Notes: generated by a model from the letters alone, not told the origin. A stretch of 64,000 bases of DNA from Spirochaetae bacterium HGW-Spirochaetae-1 (GCA_002839375.1 PGXY01000003.1:529863-593862); one strand, 5' to 3'; positions 41,678 through 50,470 are shown, numbered from the stretch's first letter. A program made the numbers and translations.

Positions 41678-43612
41678 ATGGCCCGAAATTCTGAACGAAG
41701 GTGGCTCGACAAATGGAAAAACAAATACCCTGAGAAATTCGCTCCCGAAGAGGATATCTTCAGCAATATCCATCGCGGCGACCGCATTTTTATCAGCACC
41801 GCGTGCGGCGAACCCCAGTACCTCATCAAGGCCCTGAGTAACTATGTTGATTCCAATCCCAAGGCATTCGCCGAAACTGAGGTCATGCATGTATGGTCCC
41901 TGGGTGTGGCGCCCTACTCCGATGAAAAGTTCAGCTATAACTTCAGGCATAATTCGTTTTTCGTGGCCGATGCCACCAGAGATTCCGTGAACGCCGGCAT
42001 GGCGGATTACACTCCCATTTTTCTCTCCAATATACCTGGCCTTATAAACAGCGGCCGAATCACCATTGACGTGGCCCTCATTCAGACATCCCCGCCCGAT
42101 GAACATGGCCTCGTGAGCCTGGGCATAAGCGTGGATATCACCAAGTCGGCCATCGAAAACGCCAGAATAATTATTGCGCAGATCAATGAAAACATGCCCA
42201 GGGTCCACGGGGACACTTTTCTCGACATGAGAGCCATTGATTACATAGTCCCCTTTGACGAGGAGCTCCTGGAGTACAACCCCCGGGTTCCGGGAGACGT
42301 GGCACAGGAGATAGGCCGCTATGTATCAAAACTTATCAATGACGGTGACACCATTCAGCTGGGGTACGGCAGCTTGCCCAACGCCATTCTTAATAATCTT
42401 GCAGTTAAAAAAAACCTGGGAGTCCATTCAGAGTTGCTCACGGACTCCATGGTGGAACTGATTCAACAGGGCGTAATCAATAACTCCCGTAAATCCCTTA
42501 ACAGGGGCAAGACCGTGGCATCGTTCTGCATGGCGTCGCGGAAAACCTATGAATTTCTCAACGACAATCCCCTTATCGAATTCAGGCCCATTGACTATAC
42601 GAATAATCCCCTGAATATCGCTCAGCTGGATAACATGACTGCCATCAACGCCGCACTGCAGATAGACCTGACAGGCCAGTCCACATCGGAGTCCATCAAC
42701 AGCACATTCTACAGCGGCATCGGCGGGCATGCCGATTTCATGCGCGGAGCGATCCTGGCTCCCGGCGGAAAGACCATCTTGGTCCTCCAGTCAACGGCCA
42801 GAAACGGCGAGGTTTCCCGTATTGTTCCTTTCCTGGACAGCGGCGCCGGCGTGACACTTAACAGGGGCGATATCCGCTACGTGGTAACGGAGTTTGGCAT
42901 TGCCTACATCCACGGTAAAAATATCCGCGAGCGCGCCATGGACCTTATAGCCATAGCACATCCGAAATTCCGGCCCTGGCTTATCGATGAAGCAAAACGT
43001 CTCAGGATCATTTACCATGATCAGGCCTTCATTCCAGGGAAAAAAGGCGAATATCCCGAACATCTTGAGACCATCAGGACAACGCGTTCGGGGATGCAGA
43101 TCAATCTGCGCCCCGTAAAAATGAACGATGAACCCCTTATCAAGGATTTCTTTTATGCCCTGTCCGACAAAAGCCTGCAGCGCCGGTTCATGACCATACG
43201 CAGGGACGTCCCCCACAAGATGAGGCAGGAATTTGTTATCATCGACTACACTATTGAGATGACTATTCTTGCCACGCTGGAAAGTGCGGGAAAGGAAATC
43301 GTCGTCGGGCTTGGACAGACCATCAATGAAGAACACACGCACACGGCCGAGGTGGCCTTTGCCGTCAGGGATGACTTTCAGAACAACGGCATCGGTACGG
43401 AACTCCTGAATTATCTCACCGTACTCGCCAAGAAAGAAGGGCTACTGGGCTTTACCGCCGACGTCCTGACCGAAAACAGGCCTATGCTCCATGTCTTTGA
43501 AAACCATTTTCCCGCCCTGGAGAAAAAAATTGAGGACGGCGTATATAACCTCACCATGCGTTTCATGGAAAACCGCGTATCCAGGCGAGAGCAGATGCTT
43601 TCGGCTGTCTGA
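41678..43612 (+). CDS. Acetyl-CoA hydrolase/CoA-transferase fused to a GNAT acetyltransferase
   Basis: 644 residues. Residues about 1-460 are a class I CoA-transferase of the acetyl-CoA hydrolase/4-hydroxybutyrate type: LGYGSLPNAI (228-237), GVHSELLTD with candidate catalytic Glu252, and VVTEFGIAYIHGKNIRERA near 402-420. Residues about 470-640 are a GNAT domain: AEVAFAVRDDFQNNGIGTELL holds the acetyl-CoA loop. The first part moves CoA between acids; the second should acetylate a protein lysine or small amine. The fusion puts acetyl-CoA handling and acetylation on one chain. First gene of an operon; the next start is 22 nt away. Confidence 0.9.
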   Translation: MARNSERRWLDKWKNKYPEKFAPEEDIFSNIHRGDRIFISTACGEPQYLIKALSNYVDSNPKAFAETEVMHVWSLGVAPYSDEKFSYNFRHNSFFVADATRDSVNAGMADYTPIFLSNIPGLINSGRITIDVALIQTSPPDEHGLVSLGISVDITKSAIENARIIIAQINENMPRVHGDTFLDMRAIDYIVPFDEELLEYNPRVPGDVAQEIGRYVSKLINDGDTIQLGYGSLPNAILNNLAVKKNLGVHSELLTDSMVELIQQGVINNSRKSLNRGKTVASFCMASRKTYEFLNDNPLIEFRPIDYTNNPLNIAQLDNMTAINAALQIDLTGQSTSESINSTFYSGIGGHADFMRGAILAPGGKTILVLQSTARNGEVSRIVPFLDSGAGVTLNRGDIRYVVTEFGIAYIHGKNIRERAMDLIAIAHPKFRPWLIDEAKRLRIIYHDQAFIPGKKGEYPEHLETIRTTRSGMQINLRPVKMNDEPLIKDFFYALSDKSLQRRFMTIRRDVPHKMRQEFVIIDYTIEMTILATLESAGKEIVVGLGQTINEEHTHTAEVAFAVRDDFQNNGIGTELLNYLTVLAKKEGLLGFTADVLTENRPMLHVFENHFPALEKKIEDGVYNLTMRFMENRVSRREQMLSAV

Positions 43613-43634
43613 TGTACCGTCCGGAGGAGGGACC

Positions 43635-45764
43635 ATGGATTCAATGAACACCATGAAATATATGTTTGAACCGTCAAGCGTTGCCGTTATCGGAGCATCC
43701 GCACAGCCCGGGAAAATCGGGTATAGCGTTGTCCGTAACCTCAAAGAGGGCGGTTTCGGGGGGAACATATATCCCATTAATCCACGGGGCGGGGAAATTA
43801 TCGGCATTAAATCCTATGCAGATATAAGCGATGTCGCAGGCCCCATTGACGTTGCTTCCATATGTGTGCCTGCACGATTGGTCTTCGATGCCGTTAAGGC
43901 ATGCGCCGATAAAGGCGTCAAAATAGTCCAGATCATAAGCTCGGGTTTTTCCGAAATAGGAGAATTCGAGATGGAAGAGCGCATCACCGCCTATGCCCGG
44001 GACAAGGGGACGCGGGTACTGGGTCCCAACATTTTCGGCGCCTACTCCGGTGCGGCCAACTGCAATGCCACCTTTTCCGCGACAAAAATAGTCCATGGCA
44101 ACGTTGCCATATTGACACAGAGCGGTGCCCTGGGAATCGCCATGATAGGAAAGACCGCCGTGACCGGCATGGGCCTTTCAGCCATGGTATCCCTGGGAAA
44201 TAAGGCCGATATAGACGAGGCCGATTGTCTCAGCTACGTCGTATCGGACAGCAACACCAGGGTTATTCTCATATATATTGAAGGCATTAAAAAAGGAGAA
44301 CGATTCATCGAGGCCCTGAAAAATGCCACGGCTATAAAGCCCGTGATCATTCTGAAGTCGGGGCGATCCAAAAGGGGGGCCATGGCCGCCGCGTCCCATA
44401 CCGGTTCACTCGCCGGTTCCGACGAGATATTCGACGCCATCGTTCGGCAATGCGGAGCGCTCCGGGCCGAGAGTCTGGAGGAGGCCTTCAACTGGTGCAA
44501 ATTTCTTGCCAGTTCCCCGCTTCCCCGGGGAGACAACTGCGTCATCGTTACCAACGGCGGCGGTATCGGAGTTATGGCCACCGACGCCTGCGAGAAATAC
44601 GGCATCGATCTCTTCGACGACCAGGAAACGCTTAAAAGCGTATTTGAGGACTCAACACCGGCCTTCGGTTCCACCAAAAATCCCATTGATATTACAGGCG
44701 GAGCAGCATCGGCGGAGTATACCGCAGCGCTCAGCGCTCCGGCGGAACACGATGCCATTCACAGCACCATCGCCCTGTACTGTGAAACGGCCACATTCGA
44801 TTCGGAAAATCTCACCCCCATGATTCGCGGCACCTATAAAAAGCACCTGGCTTCGGGAAAACCCGCCGTGTATGCCCTGGTGGGCGGTTCGGCAATAGAT
44901 GAGTCTATGCGTGCGCTGAAACAGGAAAATATCCCCGTTTACAGCGATGTGGACCAGGCCGTATCCTCCCTGTCCGTTTCCTATCGCTACCGTCACTATC
45001 TGGCGGAACGCAGTGATACCGTTGACTGGGCCCATGTCAACACGTCCAGGATCGATCAGATAATAAACGGAGTCCGGCATGACGGGCGTAGTTTTCTTCT
45101 CTCCGATGAAGGAGCAGCGGTCATGCAGTCGGCCGAAATTCCCATTCCCTCGAGCAGGATAGCCCATAACCTGGATCAGGCCGTCAACTTTGCCGATGAC
45201 CTGGGATATCCCCTGGTCATGAAGGTGGTGTCACGGGACATCCTTCATAAAAGTGATGCCGGGGGTGTGGCCCTGAATCTGCTCGCCAGGAATGAAGTCA
45301 TCGACGCTTATGAAGCCATAATCCAGAACTGTAAAAACTACAATGCCGCGGCCAGGATCGACGGCATCGAGGTGACACAGATGGTCCAGGCCGGGACCGA
45401 GCTTATCATCGGCGCTCGCCGGGACCCCTCTTTCGGGCCCGTTGTCATGTGCGGACTGGGAGGCATCTACGTAGAGATCATGAAAGATGTTGTATTCAGG
45501 GCCCTGCCCCTGAACAGGCGGGAGATACGGTCCATGCTGGAGGATATCAAATCCTTTCCGCTTCTCATGGGCGTCCGGGGAGAGGCACAGAAAGATATTG
45601 ACTCCATCATCGACGCCATACTGAAAGTGGGAACCATCCTTTACCGTTGTCCCGGAATCACCGATATAGAAATTAATCCGGTCATGGTCTATGAACAGAA
45701 TAAAGGATTAAAGGCCGTTGACACCCGTATATTAATCAGCAACGCAAAGGAGGAGCATCTATGA
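43635..45764 (+). CDS. ADP-forming acyl-CoA synthetase, fused alpha-beta
   Basis: 709 residues. CoA-binding Rossmann domain (VAVIGASAQPGKIGYSV), ligase domain with phospho-His255 in AASHTGSLAGSDEIF, and a C-terminal ATP-grasp domain (about 490-705; MKVVSRDILHKSDAGGVALN). It interconverts acyl-CoA + ADP + Pi with acid + CoA + ATP, conserving energy from acetyl-CoA or a similar thioester. ATG 43635 has GGAGGAGGG; the frame is open further upstream but that part overlaps the preceding gene and does not match the family. The next gene overlaps by 4 bp. Confidence 0.92.
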   Translation: MDSMNTMKYMFEPSSVAVIGASAQPGKIGYSVVRNLKEGGFGGNIYPINPRGGEIIGIKSYADISDVAGPIDVASICVPARLVFDAVKACADKGVKIVQIISSGFSEIGEFEMEERITAYARDKGTRVLGPNIFGAYSGAANCNATFSATKIVHGNVAILTQSGALGIAMIGKTAVTGMGLSAMVSLGNKADIDEADCLSYVVSDSNTRVILIYIEGIKKGERFIEALKNATAIKPVIILKSGRSKRGAMAAASHTGSLAGSDEIFDAIVRQCGALRAESLEEAFNWCKFLASSPLPRGDNCVIVTNGGGIGVMATDACEKYGIDLFDDQETLKSVFEDSTPAFGSTKNPIDITGGAASAEYTAALSAPAEHDAIHSTIALYCETATFDSENLTPMIRGTYKKHLASGKPAVYALVGGSAIDESMRALKQENIPVYSDVDQAVSSLSVSYRYRHYLAERSDTVDWAHVNTSRIDQIINGVRHDGRSFLLSDEGAAVMQSAEIPIPSSRIAHNLDQAVNFADDLGYPLVMKVVSRDILHKSDAGGVALNLLARNEVIDAYEAIIQNCKNYNAAARIDGIEVTQMVQAGTELIIGARRDPSFGPVVMCGLGGIYVEIMKDVVFRALPLNRREIRSMLEDIKSFPLLMGVRGEAQKDIDSIIDAILKVGTILYRCPGITDIEINPVMVYEQNKGLKAVDTRILISNAKEEHL

Positions 45765-46798
45765 AGACCATAACCATCGCATCGGCGCGGGAAGGAGCGG
45801 GTAAAACCAGCATAATAGTAGGACTTGCCACATCCCTGGGGAAAGCGTACGGCTACATGAAACCCTTTGGAGACCGCCTGATATACAAAAGGAAAAGGAA
45901 CTGGGACTATGATGCCAACCTGATGGTAAATATTCTGGGAATAGATGAAGACCCCGAAACCATTTCCCTGGGTTTCAACCATTCCAAGCTGAAATATGTC
46001 TATGATGAAGCCCGCATGAAGGAAACCGTCGTTTCCATGGCCGCGAACATCGGGAAGGGCAAGGATCTCCTCTTCGTGGAAGGGGGGCGCGACCTGACTT
46101 ACGGCGCCTCGGTGCACCTCGATTCCCTGTCCATTCACCAGTACGTGGGTGGGAAACTCATTATCGTTTATAGCGGCGACGACGACCAGATCCTCGACGA
46201 TATCACCCACCTTCATTCAAATATCAACCTGAAGGACGTGGATTTCGCCGGTATCATCATCAACAATGTTCATGATGTGGACGACTTCGAAAATTCCCAC
46301 AGCAAGGTCATCACGGACATGGGCATCCCCATTCTCGGTATAATACCATTCAGGGAACAGCTTACCTATTTTTCCGTAAATTTTCTTTCGGAAAAACTGT
46401 TCGCAAAGGTCATAGCCGGGGAAAAGGGACTCAGCAACATCGTAAAAAACATATTTGTCGGGGCCATGTCCACGGGCGAATCACTGAGAAATCCACTGTT
46501 CAACAAGGAGAACAAGCTTCTCATCACCAGTGGTGATCGGAGTGATATGATCCTGGCCGCTCTGGAAAGCGATACGGTGGGAATAGTTTTAACGAACAAT
46601 CTTCTTCCGCCGTCAAATATCATCGCCAGGGCCACGGAAAAAAATGTGCCGCTGCTTCTGGTCTCAACCGACACTTTCCAGGTTTCAAAGCAAATCGACA
46701 GGATGGAGGCCCTGCTTACCCCCGACAACGAGGAACGTATAAAATTTATTTCACAGCTCGTTACCAAATATGTCAGGGTTGAGGATATAATCGGATAA
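45761..46798 (+). CDS. AAA_26 / DRTGG domain protein (Pta N-terminal-like)
   Basis: 345 residues. P-loop SAREGAGKTS (8-17) followed by a dethiobiotin-synthetase-like ATPase domain (AAA_26) to about 210; the C-terminal part, including LLITSGDRSDMILAALES and GIVLTNNLLPP, is a DRTGG domain. This pair forms the regulatory N-terminus of long phosphotransacetylases, but the catalytic PTA domain is absent here. It may sense nucleotides or acetyl-CoA and control a partner enzyme. ATG overlaps the synthetase stop (ATGA), consistent with a complex or shared control. Confidence 0.82.
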   Translation: MKTITIASAREGAGKTSIIVGLATSLGKAYGYMKPFGDRLIYKRKRNWDYDANLMVNILGIDEDPETISLGFNHSKLKYVYDEARMKETVVSMAANIGKGKDLLFVEGGRDLTYGASVHLDSLSIHQYVGGKLIIVYSGDDDQILDDITHLHSNINLKDVDFAGIIINNVHDVDDFENSHSKVITDMGIPILGIIPFREQLTYFSVNFLSEKLFAKVIAGEKGLSNIVKNIFVGAMSTGESLRNPLFNKENKLLITSGDRSDMILAALESDTVGIVLTNNLLPPSNIIARATEKNVPLLLVSTDTFQVSKQIDRMEALLTPDNEERIKFISQLVTKYVRVEDIIG

Positions 46799-46827
46799 TC
46801 GTTAATTCATTTTTCAGGAGAAGAGGC

Positions 46828-47289
46828 ATGCTTAAAAATGCGAATATTCTGTTCAATTCATTCGTCCGACTGATAGAAGAGGAGCACCAGGAAATAACCG
46901 AGCGTTTCATGAATGATCTCATCAAAAATGCCGATACCTCCGCTTATCGGAGCCTGAATCGGGACCATGTCTATGAGGGCAGTGATGTCGTATACCGCGA
47001 TCTTTCCAAGTTCATTGCCAAGGCATACCCCAAGGACAAAATAAAAGAGCACTATATAAAACTGGGGAAGGAGCGTTTCAACCAGGGCATACCCTTCCCG
47101 CAGGTGCAGAAGGCCCTTGTTCTTCAGAAAAGACATCTCTGGCTCTTTGTTATGGACAAACTCTATAACGACCTGACCAGTTACAAGGAAGCGGTGGACC
47201 TGAACAATCGGGTTGTTCTCTTTTTCGACCGGGCGACAAATTATATGCTCAGAGGATATGAAGATATGTACAAGGGATTACGTATTTGA
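46828..47289 (+). CDS. RsbRD N-terminal-like sensor protein
   Basis: 153 residues, all-helical, no membrane segment. NILFNSFVRLIEEEHQEITERFMNDL and LVLQKRHLWLFVMDKLY fit the RsbRD-type/globin-like N-terminal domain that usually sits before a STAS or histidine-kinase output. Here nothing follows, so it is a stand-alone sensor or partner. Assignment is by pattern only. It lies 29 nt after the DRTGG gene in the same operon. Confidence 0.6.
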   Translation: MLKNANILFNSFVRLIEEEHQEITERFMNDLIKNADTSAYRSLNRDHVYEGSDVVYRDLSKFIAKAYPKDKIKEHYIKLGKERFNQGIPFPQVQKALVLQKRHLWLFVMDKLYNDLTSYKEAVDLNNRVVLFFDRATNYMLRGYEDMYKGLRI

Positions 47290-47329
47290 CTGAAATCCCT
47301 TGTGTAATGAAATATCATGCGGCTGATAT

Positions 47330-47782
47330 ATGGTTTATAAAAAAAATAATAATCGCTTCCGTGTCCTCATCGTTGAAAACAACGCAGTTTTCCGCAGGGG
47401 CCTGGAACAACTGCTCAATCACGAGCATGACATCATAGTCTACGGGTATGCCGATTCTACATTGAAGGCCCTCCAGCTCATAGAGCAGACAAGGCCCGAT
47501 CTTGTCATCGCCGACATATCCCTGAAGGATGGAAGCGGAATAAAGCTTATCCGCGAAATCCGCAGAGCCTGCCCCGAAATCCCCGTCCTGGTGCTCTCCA
47601 TGCACGATGAATCGGTATATGCTAAACTGGCACTCCAGGCCGGAGCCACGGGCTATATGTCAACACAACAGTCCCCGGAGACAATAATAGAGGTGGTTCA
47701 TAAAATTCTGCATGGTGACACCGAAATTGACGAACTCCTGACAGATCATTTCAGCAGCTTGACCACCCCCCTGGATCATTGA
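47330..47782 (+). CDS. Receiver-only NarL paralog with altered key residues
   Basis: 150 residues. Closely resembles the receiver of the NarL-type regulator at 40.8 kb (FRRGLEQLLNHEHDI, then LVIADISLKDGSGIKLI, LSMHDESVYAKLALQAGA), but it ends before the helix-turn-helix. The phospho-site Asp62 is kept. The second acidic residue is Asn17 (VENNAV instead of VEDHPI), and the conserved Lys is Thr112 (GYMSTQQ instead of GYIMKQE). It may be a phosphate sink or an interaction module for the upstream kinase. The next 200 nt show no displaced helix-turn-helix, so this is not a simple frameshift. Confidence 0.82.
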   Translation: MVYKKNNNRFRVLIVENNAVFRRGLEQLLNHEHDIIVYGYADSTLKALQLIEQTRPDLVIADISLKDGSGIKLIREIRRACPEIPVLVLSMHDESVYAKLALQAGATGYMSTQQSPETIIEVVHKILHGDTEIDELLTDHFSSLTTPLDH

Positions 47783-47809
47783 TAGTATCACTCTCAAACC
47801 ACCCAAGAT

Positions 47810-47839
47810 ATAAGGAAACCTCCATAAAACACTATTTGG
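47810..47839 (+). repeat. Copy 2 of a 30-nt dispersed repeat
   Basis: Matches 15101-15130 at 26 of 30 positions (shared core AACCTC, ATAAA and TATTTGG). Both copies lie outside genes. The origin is unknown; a relic insertion-sequence end is possible. Confidence 0.5.
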
Positions 47840-47911
47840 CCGAGACCTTTTAGCCCATCCTGAACAACTTCAAGTGAACTTTAATTTTTTTATTTTCCCC
47901 TGCAAAAAATC

Positions 47912-47960
47912 TTGACAGTATCATAAACAAAGTTAACTATTGTAAACATTGTTTATGATA
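47912..47960 (+). promoter_or_regulatory. TATCATAAACAA inverted repeat at the split synthetase promoter
   Basis: TATCATAAACAA (47919-47930) and TTGTTTATGATA (47949-47960) are perfect 12-bp arms around an 18-nt AT-rich spacer. TTGACA (47912-47917) overlaps the left arm's edge, so a bound regulator would cover the promoter. The -10 at 17 nt (AACTAT) is weak. It lies 48 nt before the alpha-subunit start. Confidence 0.6.
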
Positions 47961-48008
47961 TAAATTAATGTTCATATCCAATATGTTATTTATAAAAGGT
48001 GGGCACAC

Positions 48009-49442
48009 ATGGAAAAATTTTTCAGTCCGGAATCAATAGCTATTATCGGCGCCTCCAATGGGACTTTTAACCTGGGAGCCACCATTTGCCAATCCCTGAA
48101 GGAATATCTGAAATATAGTGGCAGGGTTTATGCCGTTAACAGGAAGGGCGAGGATGTAAAGGGATGCCAGGGATTCCCTTCAGTCATGGACCTTCCGGAA
48201 GCGGCAGACCTGGCAATCATCATAACACCAGCGCAGGTAGTGCCCCAGTTTATGAAGGAATGCGGTGAAAAGGGTATCCGGCGTGTCATCATTGAAAGTG
48301 CGGGATTTTCCGAGGAAGGTGATTCGGGAACCATCCTCCAGGAGCAGATGAATGAGATTGCCCGTTCATATAACATGCGCTTCCTGGGCCCCAACTGTCT
48401 CGGGACACTCGACACGAAGAGTCATTTCTGCAGTTTTTATGGTGTCAACCACATCATGATCGATATGATAAACGAGTTAAACAGCCGCGATGGCACGATT
48501 TCATATATCATCCAAAGCGGAGGCGTCGGCGTCCTGGTCCTTGAATCCTGCGTGACCGACGTGATAAGCGTCAATAAAATGGTCAGCATCGGGAATAAAT
48601 CGGACATCGATGAATCGGACCTTATCGAATACTTCTCGCACGACGACACACAGGTAATCTGCATGTACCTGGAGAATATCAAGGACGGACGCAAACTCAT
48701 GGACACCGCCCGTAACGCCGGTAAACCGGTAATAGCCTTCAAGGTGGGCAGAACCGAAGCCGGTTCAAAGGCTGCCATGTCGCACACAGCGGGCATGGCA
48801 AACAATGATGCTGTTTTCGACAAGGCCTGCCGCCAGTCCGGCATTATCCGCGCCCGGTCCATAACCGAACTGCATTCACTTCCGAAAATATTTACCACTA
48901 TGCCCCCTCTCAGGGGAAAAAATATCGCTCTCTTTACCAACTCAGGAGCCTTCGGCGGCATCACCGCGGACCTCCTGACCGAGGCGGGTCTGTCCCTCGT
49001 CCAGTTCTCTCCTGAAACGCAGGAGAAGTTAAAAAAAACCGGTCAGACATTCAACGTGAAGAATCCCGTAGATATAGGCCCTGCCCTTCCCAAGACCTAT
49101 CTGGATATATTTGAGATACTCCTCTCGGCAAAGGAAGTCGATGCAATATTGCCCCTGGCCAGCATCTGGCAGACATTTGTCATTGACGTTCTGCTGGAAC
49201 TGCAGAAAATGTGTCAACATTATCAAAAACCGGCGGCCATATATTGCCCCAATGCGACTGGGAAAATACTGGCGGTTCGGAAAGAGCATCAGTTGGCGCT
49301 CTTTGAATCACCGGAAGAGGCTGTAAGGGCCCTTGCCGTGTCATATCAATATACCGATTTTATCAACAGAAGGAGCCCCGTTTATGAAGAAAATATTGCA
49401 GAATGCAATTCAGAACAACCAGAAAGCACTCTCCGAATATGA
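48009..49442 (+). CDS. ADP-forming acyl-CoA synthetase, alpha subunit
   Basis: 477 residues. CoA-binding domain (IAIIGASNGTFNLGATI), two ligase/flavodoxin-like domains (YIIQSGGVGVLVLES; VSIGNKSDIDESDLIEYF) and phospho-His259 in AAMSHTAGMANNDAVF. It needs the separate beta subunit encoded next for ATP-grasp function. Together they would make ATP from an acyl-CoA. AAGGTGGG precedes the ATG. It is related to the first half of the fused synthetase 4 kb upstream but clearly diverged, so the two probably use different acyl-CoAs. Confidence 0.9.
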   Translation: MEKFFSPESIAIIGASNGTFNLGATICQSLKEYLKYSGRVYAVNRKGEDVKGCQGFPSVMDLPEAADLAIIITPAQVVPQFMKECGEKGIRRVIIESAGFSEEGDSGTILQEQMNEIARSYNMRFLGPNCLGTLDTKSHFCSFYGVNHIMIDMINELNSRDGTISYIIQSGGVGVLVLESCVTDVISVNKMVSIGNKSDIDESDLIEYFSHDDTQVICMYLENIKDGRKLMDTARNAGKPVIAFKVGRTEAGSKAAMSHTAGMANNDAVFDKACRQSGIIRARSITELHSLPKIFTTMPPLRGKNIALFTNSGAFGGITADLLTEAGLSLVQFSPETQEKLKKTGQTFNVKNPVDIGPALPKTYLDIFEILLSAKEVDAILPLASIWQTFVIDVLLELQKMCQHYQKPAAIYCPNATGKILAVRKEHQLALFESPEEAVRALAVSYQYTDFINRRSPVYEENIAECNSEQPESTLRI

Positions 49443-50070
49443 ATCAAAACTGGTGATCCGCGAGGCCGGAATAGCCATTACCACGGAATACCTGGCTCAA
49501 ACCAGGGAAGAGGCGGTTGCCCGGGCCTCTGCCATGGGATACCCCGTTGTTCTGAAAGGATGCTCCCATACGCTCATGCATAAGACAGAATCCGGCATGG
49601 TCATGCTGAATCTGAGCAGTGATGATGATGTGGCCCGCGCCTATGATGATATTATCAACCGCAGTCCCTCGCTGGAAGGAGTGCTGGTCCAGGAAATGAT
49701 AAAGGGAAACCGGGAATTTGTCATCGGTATGACAAGGGATCCCAATTTCGGTCCCTGCATTATGTTCGGCCTGGGAGGAATCTTCACGGAAGTCCTGAAG
49801 GACATATCCTTCAGAATCGCCCCTCTCACCCATGATGATGCCCTGGAGATGATCAATGAACTGAAGACACGGGAACTGCTCGATGAATTCCGCGGCAGTC
49901 CCGCCGTTGACAAGGAAGCCCTGGCTCAGGCACTGGTGGGATTGGGCAATCTTGCCTGCGAACATGATGAGATTGCCGAAATAGACATCAATCCCCTTAT
50001 CATTGCCGGTAACAGGCCCGTTGCCGTTGATGCCCTGGTTATTCTGAAAAACGCGAAAGGGCAGGACTAA
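49384..50070 (+). CDS. ADP-forming acyl-CoA synthetase, beta subunit (ATP-grasp)
   Basis: 228 residues. ATP-grasp fold with VVLKGCSHTLMHKTESGMV, EFVIGMTRDPNFGPCIMFG-type loop (GMTRDPNFGPCIMFGLGGIF) and the metal-binding end IAEIDINPLII. Start ATG 49384 has AGGAG nine bases upstream and overlaps the alpha gene by 59 bp, which suggests coupled synthesis of the two subunits in equal amounts. It converges on the CheY-like gene with 16 nt between. Confidence 0.9.
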   Translation: MKKILQNAIQNNQKALSEYESKLVIREAGIAITTEYLAQTREEAVARASAMGYPVVLKGCSHTLMHKTESGMVMLNLSSDDDVARAYDDIINRSPSLEGVLVQEMIKGNREFVIGMTRDPNFGPCIMFGLGGIFTEVLKDISFRIAPLTHDDALEMINELKTRELLDEFRGSPAVDKEALAQALVGLGNLACEHDEIAEIDINPLIIAGNRPVAVDALVILKNAKGQD

Positions 50071-50086
50071 TACGCAAGGAGGGGAC

Positions 50087-50470
50087 TCAACGCTCCTTCA
50101 AGAGGGATCTGATGCGATTACTGAGGTCCGTCATATCATGGATGGGTTTAAAAAATATATGCTCATCCGATATCCCAAGGTCGGCCAGTTCAGTAGAAAT
50201 GGTATAATCGACGGCACCGGTATGTATGAGACAGAGCAGACAGGAGTCTATCGCCAGAGCTTTCTTGATAAGCTTGTCGCCATCCATATCATTAAGAGTC
50301 ATATCTACAACGGCGGCGTCGTAGGAATTTGCCCTGATCTTTTCCAGGGCCTCCGAGCCGCTCTGCGCTATCTCTACGGTAAAATCCTCATCTTCGAGGA
50401 AATCTCTCAGTATGTTGCTCACCATTTTCTCATCATCAATGACGAGGACCTTGATTTCACCTTCACTCAT
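50087..50470 (-). CDS. CheY-like single-domain response regulator
   Basis: 127 residues. IDDE (11-14), phospho-site Asp56 in VVDMTLND and Lys108 in FFKPIHD are all present, so the receiver should be functional. There is no output domain. It may serve a kinase elsewhere, for example one of the hybrid or PAS sensors. No partner gene is adjacent. Confidence 0.88.
   Translation of the reverse strand: MSEGEIKVLVIDDEKMVSNILRDFLEDEDFTVEIAQSGSEALEKIRANSYDAAVVDMTLNDMDGDKLIKKALAIDSCLLCLIHTGAVDYTISTELADLGISDEHIFFKPIHDMTDLSNRIRSLLKER

Noticed and set aside
43491-43634. N-terminal extension of the fused acyl-CoA synthetase
   Set aside because: The frame is open but overlaps the CoA-transferase-GNAT gene, and a strong GGAGGAGGG site precedes ATG 43635.
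47783-48008. Possible frameshifted helix-turn-helix after the receiver-only gene
   Set aside because: Translated frames show no LuxR-type sequence, and the stretch contains a repeat and a promoter instead.
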